Shown in pieces: positions 17,512-25,553 of a stretch of 64,000 nt of DNA; within the stretch, counting starts at the first letter, position 1; each line of letters opens with the position of its first letter. Origin of the DNA: Catenulispora sp. MAP5-51 (GTDB lineage: Bacteria; Actinomycetota; Actinomycetes; Streptomycetales; Catenulisporaceae); assembly GCF_041261205.1 (NCBI RefSeq), contig NZ_JBGCCH010000002.1:186001-250000 (forward strand). Reading direction: 5' to 3'. The position numbers were made by a program, and so were the translations under genes. The notes beneath the pieces were generated by a model. That model saw only the letters and a list, made by a program, of their open reading frames with translations. It did not search any database and had not been told where the DNA came from.

Positions 17512-17538
17512 AAAAACCCGGGAGAGCCCGACTCCCGG
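17512..17538 (-). terminator. Minus-strand intrinsic terminator
   Basis: On the minus strand CCGGGAG (17532-17538) and CTCCCGG (17518-17524) pair around a 7-nt loop and are followed directly by GTTTTTC. The U-tract makes this a classical intrinsic terminator, implying transcription entering from the right, where the KKPS-repeat ORF lies. Confidence 0.6.
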
Positions 17539-17571
17539 ACGGTGTGGCTGCTGACGAGACGGCCATGCTGG

Positions 17572-17595
17572 GCCCCGGTCCTTTGGGACCGGGGC
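17572..17595. terminator. GC-rich hairpin
   Basis: GCCCCGGTCC (17572-17581) pairs perfectly with GGACCGGGGC (17586-17595) around a TTTG tetraloop. It could end the plus-strand hydrolase operon, although it lies about 170 nt past its stop. Confidence 0.55.
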
Positions 17596-17709
17596 GTCGG
17601 GTCAACTCGCAGGACCCTGAGCTGTGTTCCACGGGCTGTGTTCGATGCAGCCCGCTGGGGCCGGTGGGGGCGCCGCCAGCGCGGCGTCTGGACTGTGCTT
17701 GATTGACAG

Positions 17710-17931
17710 TCAGTGTGTGTGGGATGCAAGACCCGGACCGCCCGTCCGGTGAGGCCGTTCAGCCCTCCTCCCTGAGCAGCGGCCACACCGGGCGGGCAGT
17801 TTGGCTTTCCCGGGCCTCTTGCTGGGCTTCTTGCTGGGCTTCTTGCTGGGCTTCTTGCTGGGCTTCTTGCTGGGCTTCTTGCTGGGCTTCTTTAAATTGC
17901 GCTTAACGAGCACCTGCTCTGATGTCACCAC
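17710..17931 (-). CDS. Possible small Lys/Pro/Ser-repeat protein
   Basis: A 73-codon frame opens with two GTG codons (17926-17931), then VTSEQVLVKRNL, then six tandem KKPS units, then a basic tail with Cys and His. The repeat codons (AAG AAG CCC AGC) have high GC3 but the tail does not. No clear ribosome-binding site precedes it. An intrinsic terminator downstream on the same strand (17512-17538) supports a transcription unit. If translated it is a highly basic, probably nucleic-acid-binding peptide reminiscent of Lys/Pro-rich histone-like tails. It could equally be a non-coding repeat. Confidence 0.3.
   Translation of the reverse strand: MVTSEQVLVKRNLKKPSKKPSKKPSKKPSKKPSKKPSKRPGKAKLPARCGRCSGRRAERPHRTGGPGLASHTH
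17821..17892. repeat. Six exact tandem copies of a 12-bp unit
   Basis: GCTGGGCTTCTT is repeated at 17821, 17833, 17845, 17857, 17869 and 17881 without a mismatch. On the minus strand it encodes KKPS repeats; on the plus strand, a hydrophobic LLGF repeat. Confidence 0.95.
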
Positions 17932-18016
17932 GCGTCGCGGCGCGGGCGGGCCTGGGACGGCCCCCGCCGCGGCGCGCCGGTCTGTGAGCGCAGGTCAGCG
18001 CCATCAGCGACCCCGC

Positions 18017-18517
18017 TCAGACCTGCCGGGCCCGCCGCGCCCCGGCCGGACTCTCCTCCGGCGTCGCCAGATGCCCCTGGGTCAGCAGCTTCAGCGCCTC
18101 CAGCAGCACCGGACGCATCTCCTCCGGCAGCGCCCCGATCGCCTCGGCGTGCACCCGGTCCACGATCTCCTGGGTCCGCTTCGCCATCGCGGCGCCGGCG
18201 TCGGTGACCGCGATGACGCGGGCCCGGCGGTCGGTGGCCGAGGGGCGGCGTTCGGCCAGGCCGGCCTTCTCCAGGGCGTCGACCGTGACCACCATCGTGG
18301 TCTTGTCCATGTCGCCGAGCTCGGCGATCTGGATCTGGGTCCGCTCCTCCTCCAGCGCCTTGACCAGCACGCAGTGCATGCGGGCGGTCATGCCGGCCTC
18401 GGCCAGGGCCGCCGCCATCTTGGTGCGCAGGACGTGCGAGGTGTGGTCCAGCAGGAAGGACAGGTCGGGGGACGTGCACGCGATGGCTTCGGTGCGCACG
18501 GGGGCCAGGGAGGTCAT
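18017..18517 (-). CDS. MarR-family transcriptional regulator
   Basis: A 166-residue regulator with a winged helix (QIQIAELGDMDKTTMVVTVDALEKAGLAERRPSATDRRARVIAVTDAG), the canonical MarR recognition helix and wing. ATG 18515-18517 is chosen because the divergent promoter region begins just upstream; a longer open frame upstream overlaps the MFS start and has poor codon bias. TAGACT lies 7 nt before the ATG, so the transcript may be leaderless. It is divergent from an MFS drug transporter and probably represses it. Confidence 0.9.
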   Translation of the reverse strand: MTSLAPVRTEAIACTSPDLSFLLDHTSHVLRTKMAAALAEAGMTARMHCVLVKALEEERTQIQIAELGDMDKTTMVVTVDALEKAGLAERRPSATDRRARVIAVTDAGAAMAKRTQEIVDRVHAEAIGALPEEMRPVLLEALKLLTQGHLATPEESPAGARRARQV

Positions 18518-18569
18518 GAGGGGCAGTCTACTCCCGGACAACTCCGCGAGCAGATCTTCCTGAAAAAGA

Positions 18570-18598
18570 TTGTCCGCTTCAGAACTATCCGCTACGGT
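18570..18598 (+). promoter_or_regulatory. Predicted promoter of the MFS gene, leaderless
   Basis: TTGTCC (18570-18575), a 17-nt spacer and TACGGT (18593-18598) fit a sigma-70-type promoter. The ATG lies 7 nt after the -10, so transcription would start at or next to the start codon. Direct repeats (TGTCCGCT and TATCCGCT) overlap it and may bind the MarR protein. Confidence 0.5.
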
Positions 18599-18605
18599 CA
18601 TTCGT

Positions 18606-20171
18606 ATGTCCTCAGCATCCTCGGCGCCCTCAGCACCCTCCGCCGGCCGCGCGGCCGACAACGCCCGCCAGGCCGACAACGCCCGCCAAGCCGCCATCGC
18701 AAGCCAGTCCGGCATCGCCCGCCCGGCCGGCTCCCCGCGCCTGGCCCTCCTCGTCATCGCCGCCAGCGCCCTGATGACCGTCCTGGACGGCAGCATCGTC
18801 ACCGTCGCGATGCCCTCCATCCAGTCCCGCCTCGGCTTCTCCCCCGCCGGCCTGAGCTGGGTGGTCAACGGCTACCAGCTCGCCTTCGGCGGCCTGCTCC
18901 TGCTCGCCGGCCGGCTCGGCGACCTGCTGGGCCGGAAGCGCGTGTTCCTGGCCGGCATCGCGCTCTTCCTCGCGGCCTCGGCCGCGGCCGGCGCCGCGAC
19001 CTCGCCGGCGATGCTGGTCGCCGCGCGGTTCGCGCAGGGAGTCGGGGGTGCGGCGTCCTCGGCGGTGAGCCTGGGGATCCTGGTGACGCTGTTCACCGAG
19101 CCGCGCGAGCGGGCCAAGGCGCTCGGCGTGTTCGCCTTCACCGGGGCCGCCGGGGCCTCGATCGGCCAGGTGCTCGGCGGGGTCCTGACCGACACGCTGA
19201 GCTGGCACTGGATCTTCCTGATCAACATCCCGATCGGCCTGCTGACGCTGGCCGCCGCGGTCAAGGCGGTCCCGGCCGACCGGGGCCTGGGGCTGCGGGC
19301 CGGCGTCGACCTGATCGGCGCCCTGCTCGTCACCGGCGGCCTGATGCTCGCCATCTACACCGTGATCGGCACCGCCGGCCACGGCTGGGGCTCGGCCCGC
19401 ACACTGGGCCTGGGCGCGCTGTCAGCGCTGCTGCTCGCAGGGTTCTTCGTCCGTCAGGCCACCGCCGCCGACCCCCTGATGCCGCTGCGGATCCTGCGCT
19501 CCCGGGGCGTCGCCGGGGCGAACGTGGTGCAGATGCTGATGATCGCGGCGATGTTCGCCTTCCAGATCATCGTGGCCCTGGACATGCAGAAGGTCCTGGG
19601 CTACGACGCCACCAAGACCGGCCTGGCCATGCTCCCGGCGGCCGTGGCGATCGGCGCCGTGGCGCTGGGGGTCTCGGCCCGCCTGATCGCGAAGTTCGGG
19701 GCCCGCAGCGTCCTGATCACCGGCCTGCTGATGCTCACCGGCGCGCTGGTCCTGTTGCTCCGCATGCCGATACACGCGAACTACGTCCGCGACCTGCTCC
19801 CCACGATGCTGCTGATCGCCGGCGGCGGCCTGGCCATGCCCGCGACCGCCGGGCTGGGCATGTCCGGCGCCCGCGAGCAGGACGCCGGCCTGGTCTCCGG
19901 GCTCTACAACACCACGGCGCAGGTCGGGGCGGCCATCGGCGCGGCGGTGCTCTCCACGCTGGCCGCCGGCCGCACCGCCGGACTGCTGCGCACCGGCCAC
20001 AACCCGGCGGCGGCGCTGAGCGGCGGCTATCACGTGGCCTTCGCGATCGGCGTCGGGCTGCTGGTGACGGCGCTGGTGGTCGCGGTGGTCGTCCTGCGCG
20101 GCGTCGGTCCTGACGGGAAGGACGATTCAGCCCTCGAGCCCGACTTGGAGCGCCTCGTACCGAGCCTCTAG
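18606..20171 (+). CDS. DHA2-type MFS drug efflux transporter (EmrB/QacA family)
   Basis: A 521-residue inner-membrane proton-coupled exporter with 14 predicted helices. About 45 cytoplasmic residues (repeated ADNARQ) precede the first helix. Motif D1 (LDGSIVTVAMPSIQSRLGFS), motif A (GRLGDLLGRKRVF) and motif C-like residues (GAAGASIGQVLGGVLTD) are visible. It is divergent from the MarR regulator. The substrate is unknown, likely amphipathic drugs or a natural product. The 3' end overlaps the convergent membrane-protein gene by about 45 bp. Confidence 0.92.
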   Translation: MSSASSAPSAPSAGRAADNARQADNARQAAIASQSGIARPAGSPRLALLVIAASALMTVLDGSIVTVAMPSIQSRLGFSPAGLSWVVNGYQLAFGGLLLLAGRLGDLLGRKRVFLAGIALFLAASAAAGAATSPAMLVAARFAQGVGGAASSAVSLGILVTLFTEPRERAKALGVFAFTGAAGASIGQVLGGVLTDTLSWHWIFLINIPIGLLTLAAAVKAVPADRGLGLRAGVDLIGALLVTGGLMLAIYTVIGTAGHGWGSARTLGLGALSALLLAGFFVRQATAADPLMPLRILRSRGVAGANVVQMLMIAAMFAFQIIVALDMQKVLGYDATKTGLAMLPAAVAIGAVALGVSARLIAKFGARSVLITGLLMLTGALVLLLRMPIHANYVRDLLPTMLLIAGGGLAMPATAGLGMSGAREQDAGLVSGLYNTTAQVGAAIGAAVLSTLAAGRTAGLLRTGHNPAAALSGGYHVAFAIGVGLLVTALVVAVVVLRGVGPDGKDDSALEPDLERLVPSL

Positions 20172-21146
20172 GCCTCGCAGACCTCGCAGACCTCGCAAGC
20201 CCAGCAAAGTGCTGAACAGGCAGTACCCGGCGAACGCCGCGACCGCCTCGATCACCGCGGCCGGCACGTCGACGTCCCCCTTCAGCAGATCCGGCGCCTT
20301 CAGCGCGACTCCCGCCGCCACCGAGATCGTGACCGCCGACCGCCACGGATGCCGCCGCATCTCCAGCCAGCTCATCAAGCGCGGCATCCGTGCGGCGGCC
20401 GCCGTCCACACCCGGGTCACCAGCTCAAGGATCCGGGCGCTCCACCTCCACCGCGAAGCCAGCGCCACGCAGCAGTCGGCGATCACATCGAGCGTCGGAT
20501 CTCCCCCCGCGACCGTGTCGACACGCAGCAGGGCCCGGACACTGAAGATCAGCGCGACCGGTACCGCCAGCGCCACCAGCGCCGAGGCCGCCCCCACGGT
20601 CCACGCGGAATGCGCGACGTTCCCGGCCGCGACCACGGCGATCGGTGCCAACGCCAGGACGGCGGCAGCCTGCGCCCGGACCGCCGTCCCCAGCGTCCGC
20701 GGGCCCCGACCGAGCAGCCAGGGCGCGATCACCGTGAGCAGGAACGCCGTCCCCGCGCACATCGCCGCCACCTGGCCGAGCAGCACCGGGACCCCGTAGT
20801 AGACACCCTGATTCGGCCACGGCAGCGCCGGCGCCCCGCTCCGATTCGCCAGCCCGGCGGCGCCGACCGCCGCGGCCACACATGCCACGAGCGCCCACGC
20901 CGCGACCCGCGCACTGTGCAGCGCGCTGTCCCGGTTGAACTCCGCAGCCAGTTCCTCCGGCGCGCCGAAGCGCGCGGCCGCCCGGCGCGCCGCTGCCTGC
21001 GGCGTGTACCCGGCCGCCTCCTCCTCGGCGACCAGGTCGGCCAGATGGGCCGCGACCTCGCTGGCGATCCGCCGCCGACCCCGCTTCCCGACCCGCAGCC
21101 GCCACGCGAGATCGTCGACGTAGCCCTCGATCGACCGGTAGGTCAT
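20127..21146 (-). CDS. HAAS/permease-prefix-domain membrane protein, PadR partner
   Basis: A 339-residue protein. The N-terminal about 70 residues (RSIEGYVDDLAWRLRVGKRGRRRIASEVAAHLADLVAEEE, then RFGAPEELAAEFN) form the HAAS/permease-prefix-type helical domain. Roughly six membrane helices follow. Its start overlaps the PadR stop by ATGA, the usual coupling for PadR with such membrane proteins. The tail holds three GLR repeats encoded by a 9-bp repeat. It is not an obvious transporter; related PadR partners are thought to modulate sigma factors or envelope stress, which is inference here. Confidence 0.8.
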   Translation of the reverse strand: MTYRSIEGYVDDLAWRLRVGKRGRRRIASEVAAHLADLVAEEEAAGYTPQAAARRAAARFGAPEELAAEFNRDSALHSARVAAWALVACVAAAVGAAGLANRSGAPALPWPNQGVYYGVPVLLGQVAAMCAGTAFLLTVIAPWLLGRGPRTLGTAVRAQAAAVLALAPIAVVAAGNVAHSAWTVGAASALVALAVPVALIFSVRALLRVDTVAGGDPTLDVIADCCVALASRWRWSARILELVTRVWTAAAARMPRLMSWLEMRRHPWRSAVTISVAAGVALKAPDLLKGDVDVPAAVIEAVAAFAGYCLFSTLLGLRGLRGLRGLEARYEALQVGLEG

Positions 21147-21499
21147 GACGCCACCGCCGGACCGGCCTCGGAACGGCCGCCTGCTTCGCCGAACACCCGC
21201 TCCACGGCCGTCGAGAACGACCGCCACTCGCTGCGCCGCTCCTCGGCGGCGCGCCGTCCCGAGGCGGTCAGGCTGTAGACCCGCCGCCGGCGGCCGCCGA
21301 CCTCGGACCAGCCGCTGGCCACCAGCCCGGCCCGCTCAAGCCGGTGCAGCGCCGGGTAGACCGAGCCCTCCGGCAGGTCGAAGACCCCGCCGCTGCGGTC
21401 GCGCAGCGCCTCGATGAGTCCGTAGCCGTGCGACGGCCCGGTGGCGAGCACCGCCAGCACCAGGCCGTCGAGGTGTCCGCGCATCATGTCCTGGCTCAT
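21143..21499 (-). CDS. PadR-family transcriptional regulator
   Basis: A 118-residue PadR winged-helix protein: MRGHLDGLVLAVLATGPSHGYGLIEALRDRSGGVFDLPEGSVYPALHRLERAGLV, then the wing GGRRRRVYSLTASGR. It lacks the C-terminal helical extension of large PadR proteins (subfamily 2). There is no ribosome-binding site before the ATG, and a 12-bp palindrome sits 7 nt upstream, consistent with a leaderless, autoregulated gene. It is translationally coupled to the HAAS-domain membrane protein. Confidence 0.9.
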   Translation of the reverse strand: MSQDMMRGHLDGLVLAVLATGPSHGYGLIEALRDRSGGVFDLPEGSVYPALHRLERAGLVASGWSEVGGRRRRVYSLTASGRRAAEERRSEWRSFSTAVERVFGEAGGRSEAGPAVAS

Positions 21500-21506
21500 A
21501 CCTAGA

Positions 21507-21518
21507 AAGCCTAGGCTT
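21507..21518. promoter_or_regulatory. Perfect palindrome AAGCCTAGGCTT, candidate PadR operator
   Basis: This 12-bp perfect dyad (extended by flanking A/T pairs) is immediately upstream of the PadR start. It is in the position expected for an autoregulatory operator overlapping the promoter. Confidence 0.55.
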
Positions 21519-21578
21519 AGATCGCCTCGGTATCAAGCGGTATCAAGCTGGGTTCCGTGAAGATCTCCGGCGCCCGAT

Positions 21579-21605
21579 TGTCGATCCCGCCGCGCGCCGT
21601 CCGAC
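21579..21605 (+). promoter_or_regulatory. Predicted ECF42 target promoter of the DGPF gene
   Basis: TGTCGA (21579-21584), a 17-nt spacer and CGAC (21602-21605) match the recalled ECF42 consensus (TGTCGA at -35, CGA/TC at -10). The site is about 50 nt before the DGPF/YCII gene that precedes the ECF42 sigma gene, so the sigma factor would activate its own locus. Confidence 0.6.
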
Positions 21606-21654
21606 GCTCTCGGAGAGGCTGGACCGACCAGCCCCGAAGCGAGGAGCGATCACC

Positions 21655-22074
21655 ATGACGAAGTTCCTGGTCCTGATCCCGGGCAACGCCGACTCCGAGG
21701 CCGGTGTCATGCCCTCGACCGAGTTGTTCGCGGATATGGCCGCCTACAACGAGCAGCTCGCCAAGGCCGGCGTGCTGCTGGCCGCCGAGGGTCTGAAGCC
21801 GACGTCCGCCGCCGCGCAGGTGCGGTTCGACGACACCGAGCGGCGCACCGTCATCGACGGGCCGTTCACCGAGGCGAAGGAGATCATCGCCGGCTACTGG
21901 CTGTTGGAGGCCTCCTCGCTGCCGGAGGCGCTGGAGTGGGTGAAGCGCGCGCCGTTCGGCGGCGGTGTGACGCTGGAGGTGCGGCCCGTAGGCACGATGG
22001 ACGACCTCGGCCCGGAGTTCACGGCGCAGCTGCGCGAGGCCGAACAGGAGCTGCGCGGCAAGCTCGACCAGTAG
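21655..22074 (+). CDS. YCII-related DGPF-domain protein
   Basis: A 139-residue small soluble protein. The signature DGPFTEAKEIIAGYWLLEASSLPEALEWVKRAPF carries the DGPF motif that names the family. Such proteins are the conserved genomic partners and main targets of ECF42 sigma factors; their biochemistry is not known, although the ferredoxin-like YCII fold suggests a dehydrogenase-like or ligand-binding role. GAGGAG lies upstream of the ATG. The ECF42 sigma gene follows 58 nt later. Confidence 0.92.
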   Translation: MTKFLVLIPGNADSEAGVMPSTELFADMAAYNEQLAKAGVLLAAEGLKPTSAAAQVRFDDTERRTVIDGPFTEAKEIIAGYWLLEASSLPEALEWVKRAPFGGGVTLEVRPVGTMDDLGPEFTAQLREAEQELRGKLDQ

Positions 22075-22132
22075 CGCGTCGGCCGCGGGCCGGCTCGACC
22101 AGCACGTCCCCGGGAGCTGCCACACTGGCGCC

Positions 22133-23494
22133 ATGCCCGAGCCCGAGCCCAAGCCGGAGCCGGAGCCCAAGCCCAAGCCCGAGTCGCCTCAGACCGCCGC
22201 GACCGTGGAAGCGGTCTGGCGGCTGGAGGCGGCCCGGGTGGTGGCCGCCCTGGCCCGCTACACCGGCGATCTCGGCCTGGCCGAGGAGCTGGCGCAGGAC
22301 GCGCTGGTCGCGGCCCTGGAGCAATGGCCCGCCGAGGGGGTGCCGGCCAAGCCCGGGGCCTGGCTGACGGCGGTCGGCAAGCGGCGCGCCGTGGACCACT
22401 TCCGGCGCGCCGAGACGCTGCGCCGCAAGGTCGGCGAGCTCGGCCGCGAGCTGGAGATCGACGGTGTCGGCGGCCAGACCGCCGGCACCGACGCGGCCCT
22501 GGAGGCCGTGGACGCGGCGGCGTCCGACGCCGCCATCGACGACGACCTGCTGCGCCTGGTCTTCACCGCCTGCCATCCGGTGCTGTCCGACCAGGCCCGG
22601 GTCGCGCTGACGCTCCGCGTCCTGGGCGGCCTGAGCACCGCCGAGATCGCCCGCGCGTTCCTGGTACCGGAAGCCACGGCGGCCCAGCGGATCGTGCGGG
22701 CCAAGCGCGCGCTGGCCGACGCCGGCGTGCCGTTCGAAGTCCCCGACGGCCCCGAGCGGCGGCGGCGCCTGGCCTCGGTGCTGGAAGTCGTCTACCTGAT
22801 CTTCAACGAGGGCTACTCGGCCACCGCCGGCGACGACTGGCTGCGCGCCGACCTCTGCCAGGAAGCACTCCGCCTGGGACGCCTGCTGGCCGGGCTGATG
22901 CCGGCCGAGCCGGAGGTGCACGCGCTGGTGGCGCTGATGGAGATCCAGGACTCGCGGCGGCGCGCCCGGACCGGGCCGGACGGGGAGCCGGTGCTGCTGC
23001 TGGACCAGGACCGCGCGAAATGGGACCGGCAGCAGATCGAGCGGGGATTGGCGGCGTTGGTCCGCGCAGATCAAGCGTTCGCGGCGGACCTCTCCGGGAA
23101 CCCCGCCGCCGAACCGGGCACCTACCACCTCCAGGCCGCGCTCGCCGCCTGCCATGCCAGGGCCCGCTCCGCCGAGGACACCGACTGGCAGCTGATCGCC
23201 GACCTCTACGACCGCCTGGTCCGGCAGACCCGCTCCCCGGTCGTGGAGCTCAACCGCGCCGTCGCGGTCGGCATGGCCCAGGGCCCGGCCGCCGGCCTGG
23301 CGATCACGGACACGCTCACGGGTCTGCGCGCCATGCGGGGCTACCACCTGCTGCCGAGCGTGCGCGGCGACCTGCTGCTCCGCCTCGGCCGCCGCGCCGA
23401 GGCCCGGGCGGAGTTCAAGCGCGCGGCCGATCTGACCGCCAACACGCGGGAGCGTGCGCTGTTGCTGGCGCGCGCCGCCGCGTGTGCGGACTGA
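22133..23494 (+). CDS. ECF42-group RNA polymerase sigma factor
   Basis: A 453-residue sigma factor much longer than ordinary ECFs. Sigma2 (about residues 30-95: GDLGLAEELAQDALVAALEQWP, then AWLTAVGKRRAVDHFRR) and sigma4 (ARVALTLRVLGGLSTAEIARAFLVPEATAAQRIVRAKRAL) are followed by a roughly 240-residue TPR-like C-terminal extension (VYLIFNEGYSAT, then a helical repeat region to LARAAACAD). This extension replaces an anti-sigma factor in the ECF42 group. The N-terminus is a Pro/Glu/Lys repeat of about 17 residues. The DGPF partner gene and a matching promoter lie just upstream. Confidence 0.93.
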   Translation: MPEPEPKPEPEPKPKPESPQTAATVEAVWRLEAARVVAALARYTGDLGLAEELAQDALVAALEQWPAEGVPAKPGAWLTAVGKRRAVDHFRRAETLRRKVGELGRELEIDGVGGQTAGTDAALEAVDAAASDAAIDDDLLRLVFTACHPVLSDQARVALTLRVLGGLSTAEIARAFLVPEATAAQRIVRAKRALADAGVPFEVPDGPERRRRLASVLEVVYLIFNEGYSATAGDDWLRADLCQEALRLGRLLAGLMPAEPEVHALVALMEIQDSRRRARTGPDGEPVLLLDQDRAKWDRQQIERGLAALVRADQAFAADLSGNPAAEPGTYHLQAALAACHARARSAEDTDWQLIADLYDRLVRQTRSPVVELNRAVAVGMAQGPAAGLAITDTLTGLRAMRGYHLLPSVRGDLLLRLGRRAEARAEFKRAADLTANTRERALLLARAAACAD

Positions 23495-23543
23495 CTCAGC
23501 TCACTTGCTCCGGTCCACGACGTCCGACAAGCAGTCCGAACTC

Positions 23544-24524
23544 TTAGAGCTGCTCCGGCCAATGCCGCCCGAGCGGCTCTTCGCTGCGCAGCAACGGATC
23601 GGTGATGCCGTCCCAGCACGCCAGGGCCGCGTGATCCCAGTGGGCCAGTTCCGCGCCGGCTTCGTAGGCGGACTCGTAGAAGGCCAGCGCGCAGCCCACA
23701 GGATCGTCCGACCTGCGTGCCTCGTCATAGGAGTAGTACGCGGTATGGCTTCCCCGCGCCACGACCCAGCGGGCCGGGCCGGGGCGCAGCGGCTTCCCCT
23801 CGATGCCCTTGGGCTCGGGGTACGTGTAGGAGTAGAACGTCGGCTCGGGAGTGTCGGGGTCGCCGAACCAGAACCCGGAGCTGATCTGCTCCCGGGAGTA
23901 GGACTCGCGCGTCGCGTCGTCCATGCCGTCCGCGGTCGGGATCTGGCGCGGCGAATAGCGCTGGGTCGCGATGTCGAAGGTGTGCCAGAAGACCTGGACC
24001 GGGCTGACCTTGCCGGAGAAGGTCGCGCTGAACTCCTCCAGGATGCGTCCGACCTGGCTGTAGACCTTGAAGGCGCGGTGCGCGTGTTCGGGCACGTAGG
24101 TCTTGTGCTCCGTGTCCTCCGCGAACGGACGCTCTTTGTCGGGCAGGTCGTAGGGATACGGATGCTCGATGTGCGGATCGACGTCCAGCGCGCGCAGCGC
24201 CTCCTGGGTCTGGGCGTAGAACGACGCCACGGTCTGGTCGGCCAGCGGGACCAGCGCCTGGCCGCCGTGGTCGGTGTCGATGCGCAGGACGTGGTCGAAG
24301 AAGTCGAATTCGCACGTGAACAACGGTCCCGACCGCGCCGAGCCGAGTTCGACGGTGGACCAGCCGCGCGGCTGGTCGCGCAGCGTGATGTGCCACCAGT
24401 GGTTGCGCCGGATGCCCCGCGCGAGAGCGAGCTTGCCGACGATCTGCAGGTAGCGGTGCAGTGTTTCCCGAGTAGGACGCCACTCCTCATACGGGATGGC
24501 GGGGAGGACTTCGGAGTCGCTCAT
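23544..24524 (-). CDS. DUF5996 family protein
   Basis: A 326-residue protein of the DUF5996 family, recognised by EEWRPTRETLHRYLQIVGKLALARGIRRNHWWHITLRDQPRGWST near the start and the central FKVYSQVGRILEEFSATFSGKVSPVQVFWHTFDIA. A C-terminal WPEQL tail and conserved His/Trp residues are present. The function is unknown. It is convergent with the ECF42 sigma gene and separated from the asparaginase gene by 64 nt on the same strand. The family is widespread but uncharacterised; I see no metal-binding HExxH or similar motif. Confidence 0.85.
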   Translation of the reverse strand: MSDSEVLPAIPYEEWRPTRETLHRYLQIVGKLALARGIRRNHWWHITLRDQPRGWSTVELGSARSGPLFTCEFDFFDHVLRIDTDHGGQALVPLADQTVASFYAQTQEALRALDVDPHIEHPYPYDLPDKERPFAEDTEHKTYVPEHAHRAFKVYSQVGRILEEFSATFSGKVSPVQVFWHTFDIATQRYSPRQIPTADGMDDATRESYSREQISSGFWFGDPDTPEPTFYSYTYPEPKGIEGKPLRPGPARWVVARGSHTAYYSYDEARRSDDPVGCALAFYESAYEAGAELAHWDHAALACWDGITDPLLRSEEPLGRHWPEQL

Positions 24525-24588
24525 GACCGCGAGCCTAAGCGCGAAACCGGCCGAGCGCCCCTCAGCCCTCCCCCACCCGGGACGGGCC

Positions 24589-25545
24589 TCAGATCAGCGA
24601 GCGCACCGCGCCGACCGGGTGCCCGCCGCCCAGCAGCGGGGACTCCGCGTAGCGACTGAGCACCGCGGCCTCGACGCCGAGCCGGCGCAGCGCCGCGACC
24701 AGCACCGGGCCCACCGCGCGGCGCTCGTGGTCGCCGTCGCCGACCTTGAGGGCGATCGCGCGGCCGTCGGGCAGCGCCACCGCCTGGACGCCCTCCGCGC
24801 CGCCCTTGGCCAGCAGGCCGGGGATGCCGGCCATCAAGTCGGTGTCGATGCGGTCGGTGCCGGAGACGTACTCGGGGTGGGCGCGCATGGCGTCGGCGAC
24901 CCGGCGCTCGGGGGTGGCCGGCGCGGCCAGGACGGCCGCGCGGAATGCGCGGGCCAGGCCGACCAGCGAGATGCCGTACAGCGGGGCGCCGCAGCCGTCG
25001 ATGGCGTCGTGGCGGACCGGCTCGCCGGACAGCCGCTCGACCGCCGCGCGGGACGCGCGCTGCATCGGGTGGTCCGGGGCCAGGTAGTCCTTGGTCGGCC
25101 AGCGGTTGGCGACGCAGGTGGCGAGCATCGCGGCGTGCTTGCCGGAGCAGTTCATCGTGATGCGCTGCTTCGCGCCGCCGGCCCGGACCAGGGCCAGCTT
25201 CGCCTGCTCGGCCAGCGGCCAGTCCGGCGGGCAGGCCAGGGCCTGCTCGTCCAGCCCCGCGCCGGCCAGGATCTTGCGCACGCCCTCCAGGTGGAAGGGC
25301 TCGCCGGCGTGCGAGGCCGCGGCCAGCGCCAGGAGTTCGCCGGTCAGGTCCAGACCGTTCTCCAGCATCGCCACGGCCTGCATCGGTTTGTTGCTGGAGC
25401 GCGGCATCATCACCGCGTCCACGTCGCCGTAGGCGAACTCGACACTGCCGTCGGCAGCCAGGGCCACCAGGCGGCCGTCGTGCCACCCCTCGGTGAACCC
25501 GGAACGGACTATCTCGGCGAGGGGGACGACTCCCTGAGCGGTCAT
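24589..25545 (-). CDS. Asparaginase (Rhizobium-type II family)
   Basis: Enzyme hydrolysing L-asparagine to aspartate and ammonia. The 318-residue protein has the family motifs RSGFTEGWHDGRLV, MMPRSSNKPMQAVAML (catalytic Ser in SSNK), LALAAASHAGEPFH, ITMNCSGKHAAMLATC, HDAIDGCGAPLYGI and AHPEYVSGTDRIDT. No signal peptide, so it is cytosolic. It starts 8 nt after the RsiG stop, on one transcript with rsiG and probably ygfZ. Confidence 0.93.
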   Translation of the reverse strand: MTAQGVVPLAEIVRSGFTEGWHDGRLVALAADGSVEFAYGDVDAVMMPRSSNKPMQAVAMLENGLDLTGELLALAAASHAGEPFHLEGVRKILAGAGLDEQALACPPDWPLAEQAKLALVRAGGAKQRITMNCSGKHAAMLATCVANRWPTKDYLAPDHPMQRASRAAVERLSGEPVRHDAIDGCGAPLYGISLVGLARAFRAAVLAAPATPERRVADAMRAHPEYVSGTDRIDTDLMAGIPGLLAKGGAEGVQAVALPDGRAIALKVGDGDHERRAVGPVLVAALRRLGVEAAVLSRYAESPLLGGGHPVGAVRSLI

Positions 25546-25553
25546 GTGCGGTG

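Larger units (their letters stand above)
17401..18016. other. 616-base region with hairpins, a 12-bp repeat and a possible small gene
   Basis: No typical gene is visible. The stretch contains a minus-strand terminator-like hairpin with a U-tract, a second GC hairpin and six exact copies of a 12-bp unit at 17821-17892 inside a possible 73-residue minus-strand ORF; these are listed separately. A 16-codon frame with GGTGAG upstream (17445-17495, minus) is also present, but I do not call it. Confidence 0.6.

Noticed and set aside
17821-17892. CRISPR array
   Set aside because: The units are directly adjacent and 12 bp long with no spacers, and no cas gene is present.
17801-20113. 770-codon plus-strand frame beginning with hydrophobic LLGF repeats
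   Set aside because: It reads through the 12-bp repeat and is out of frame with the MFS gene, whose own frame carries the family motifs.
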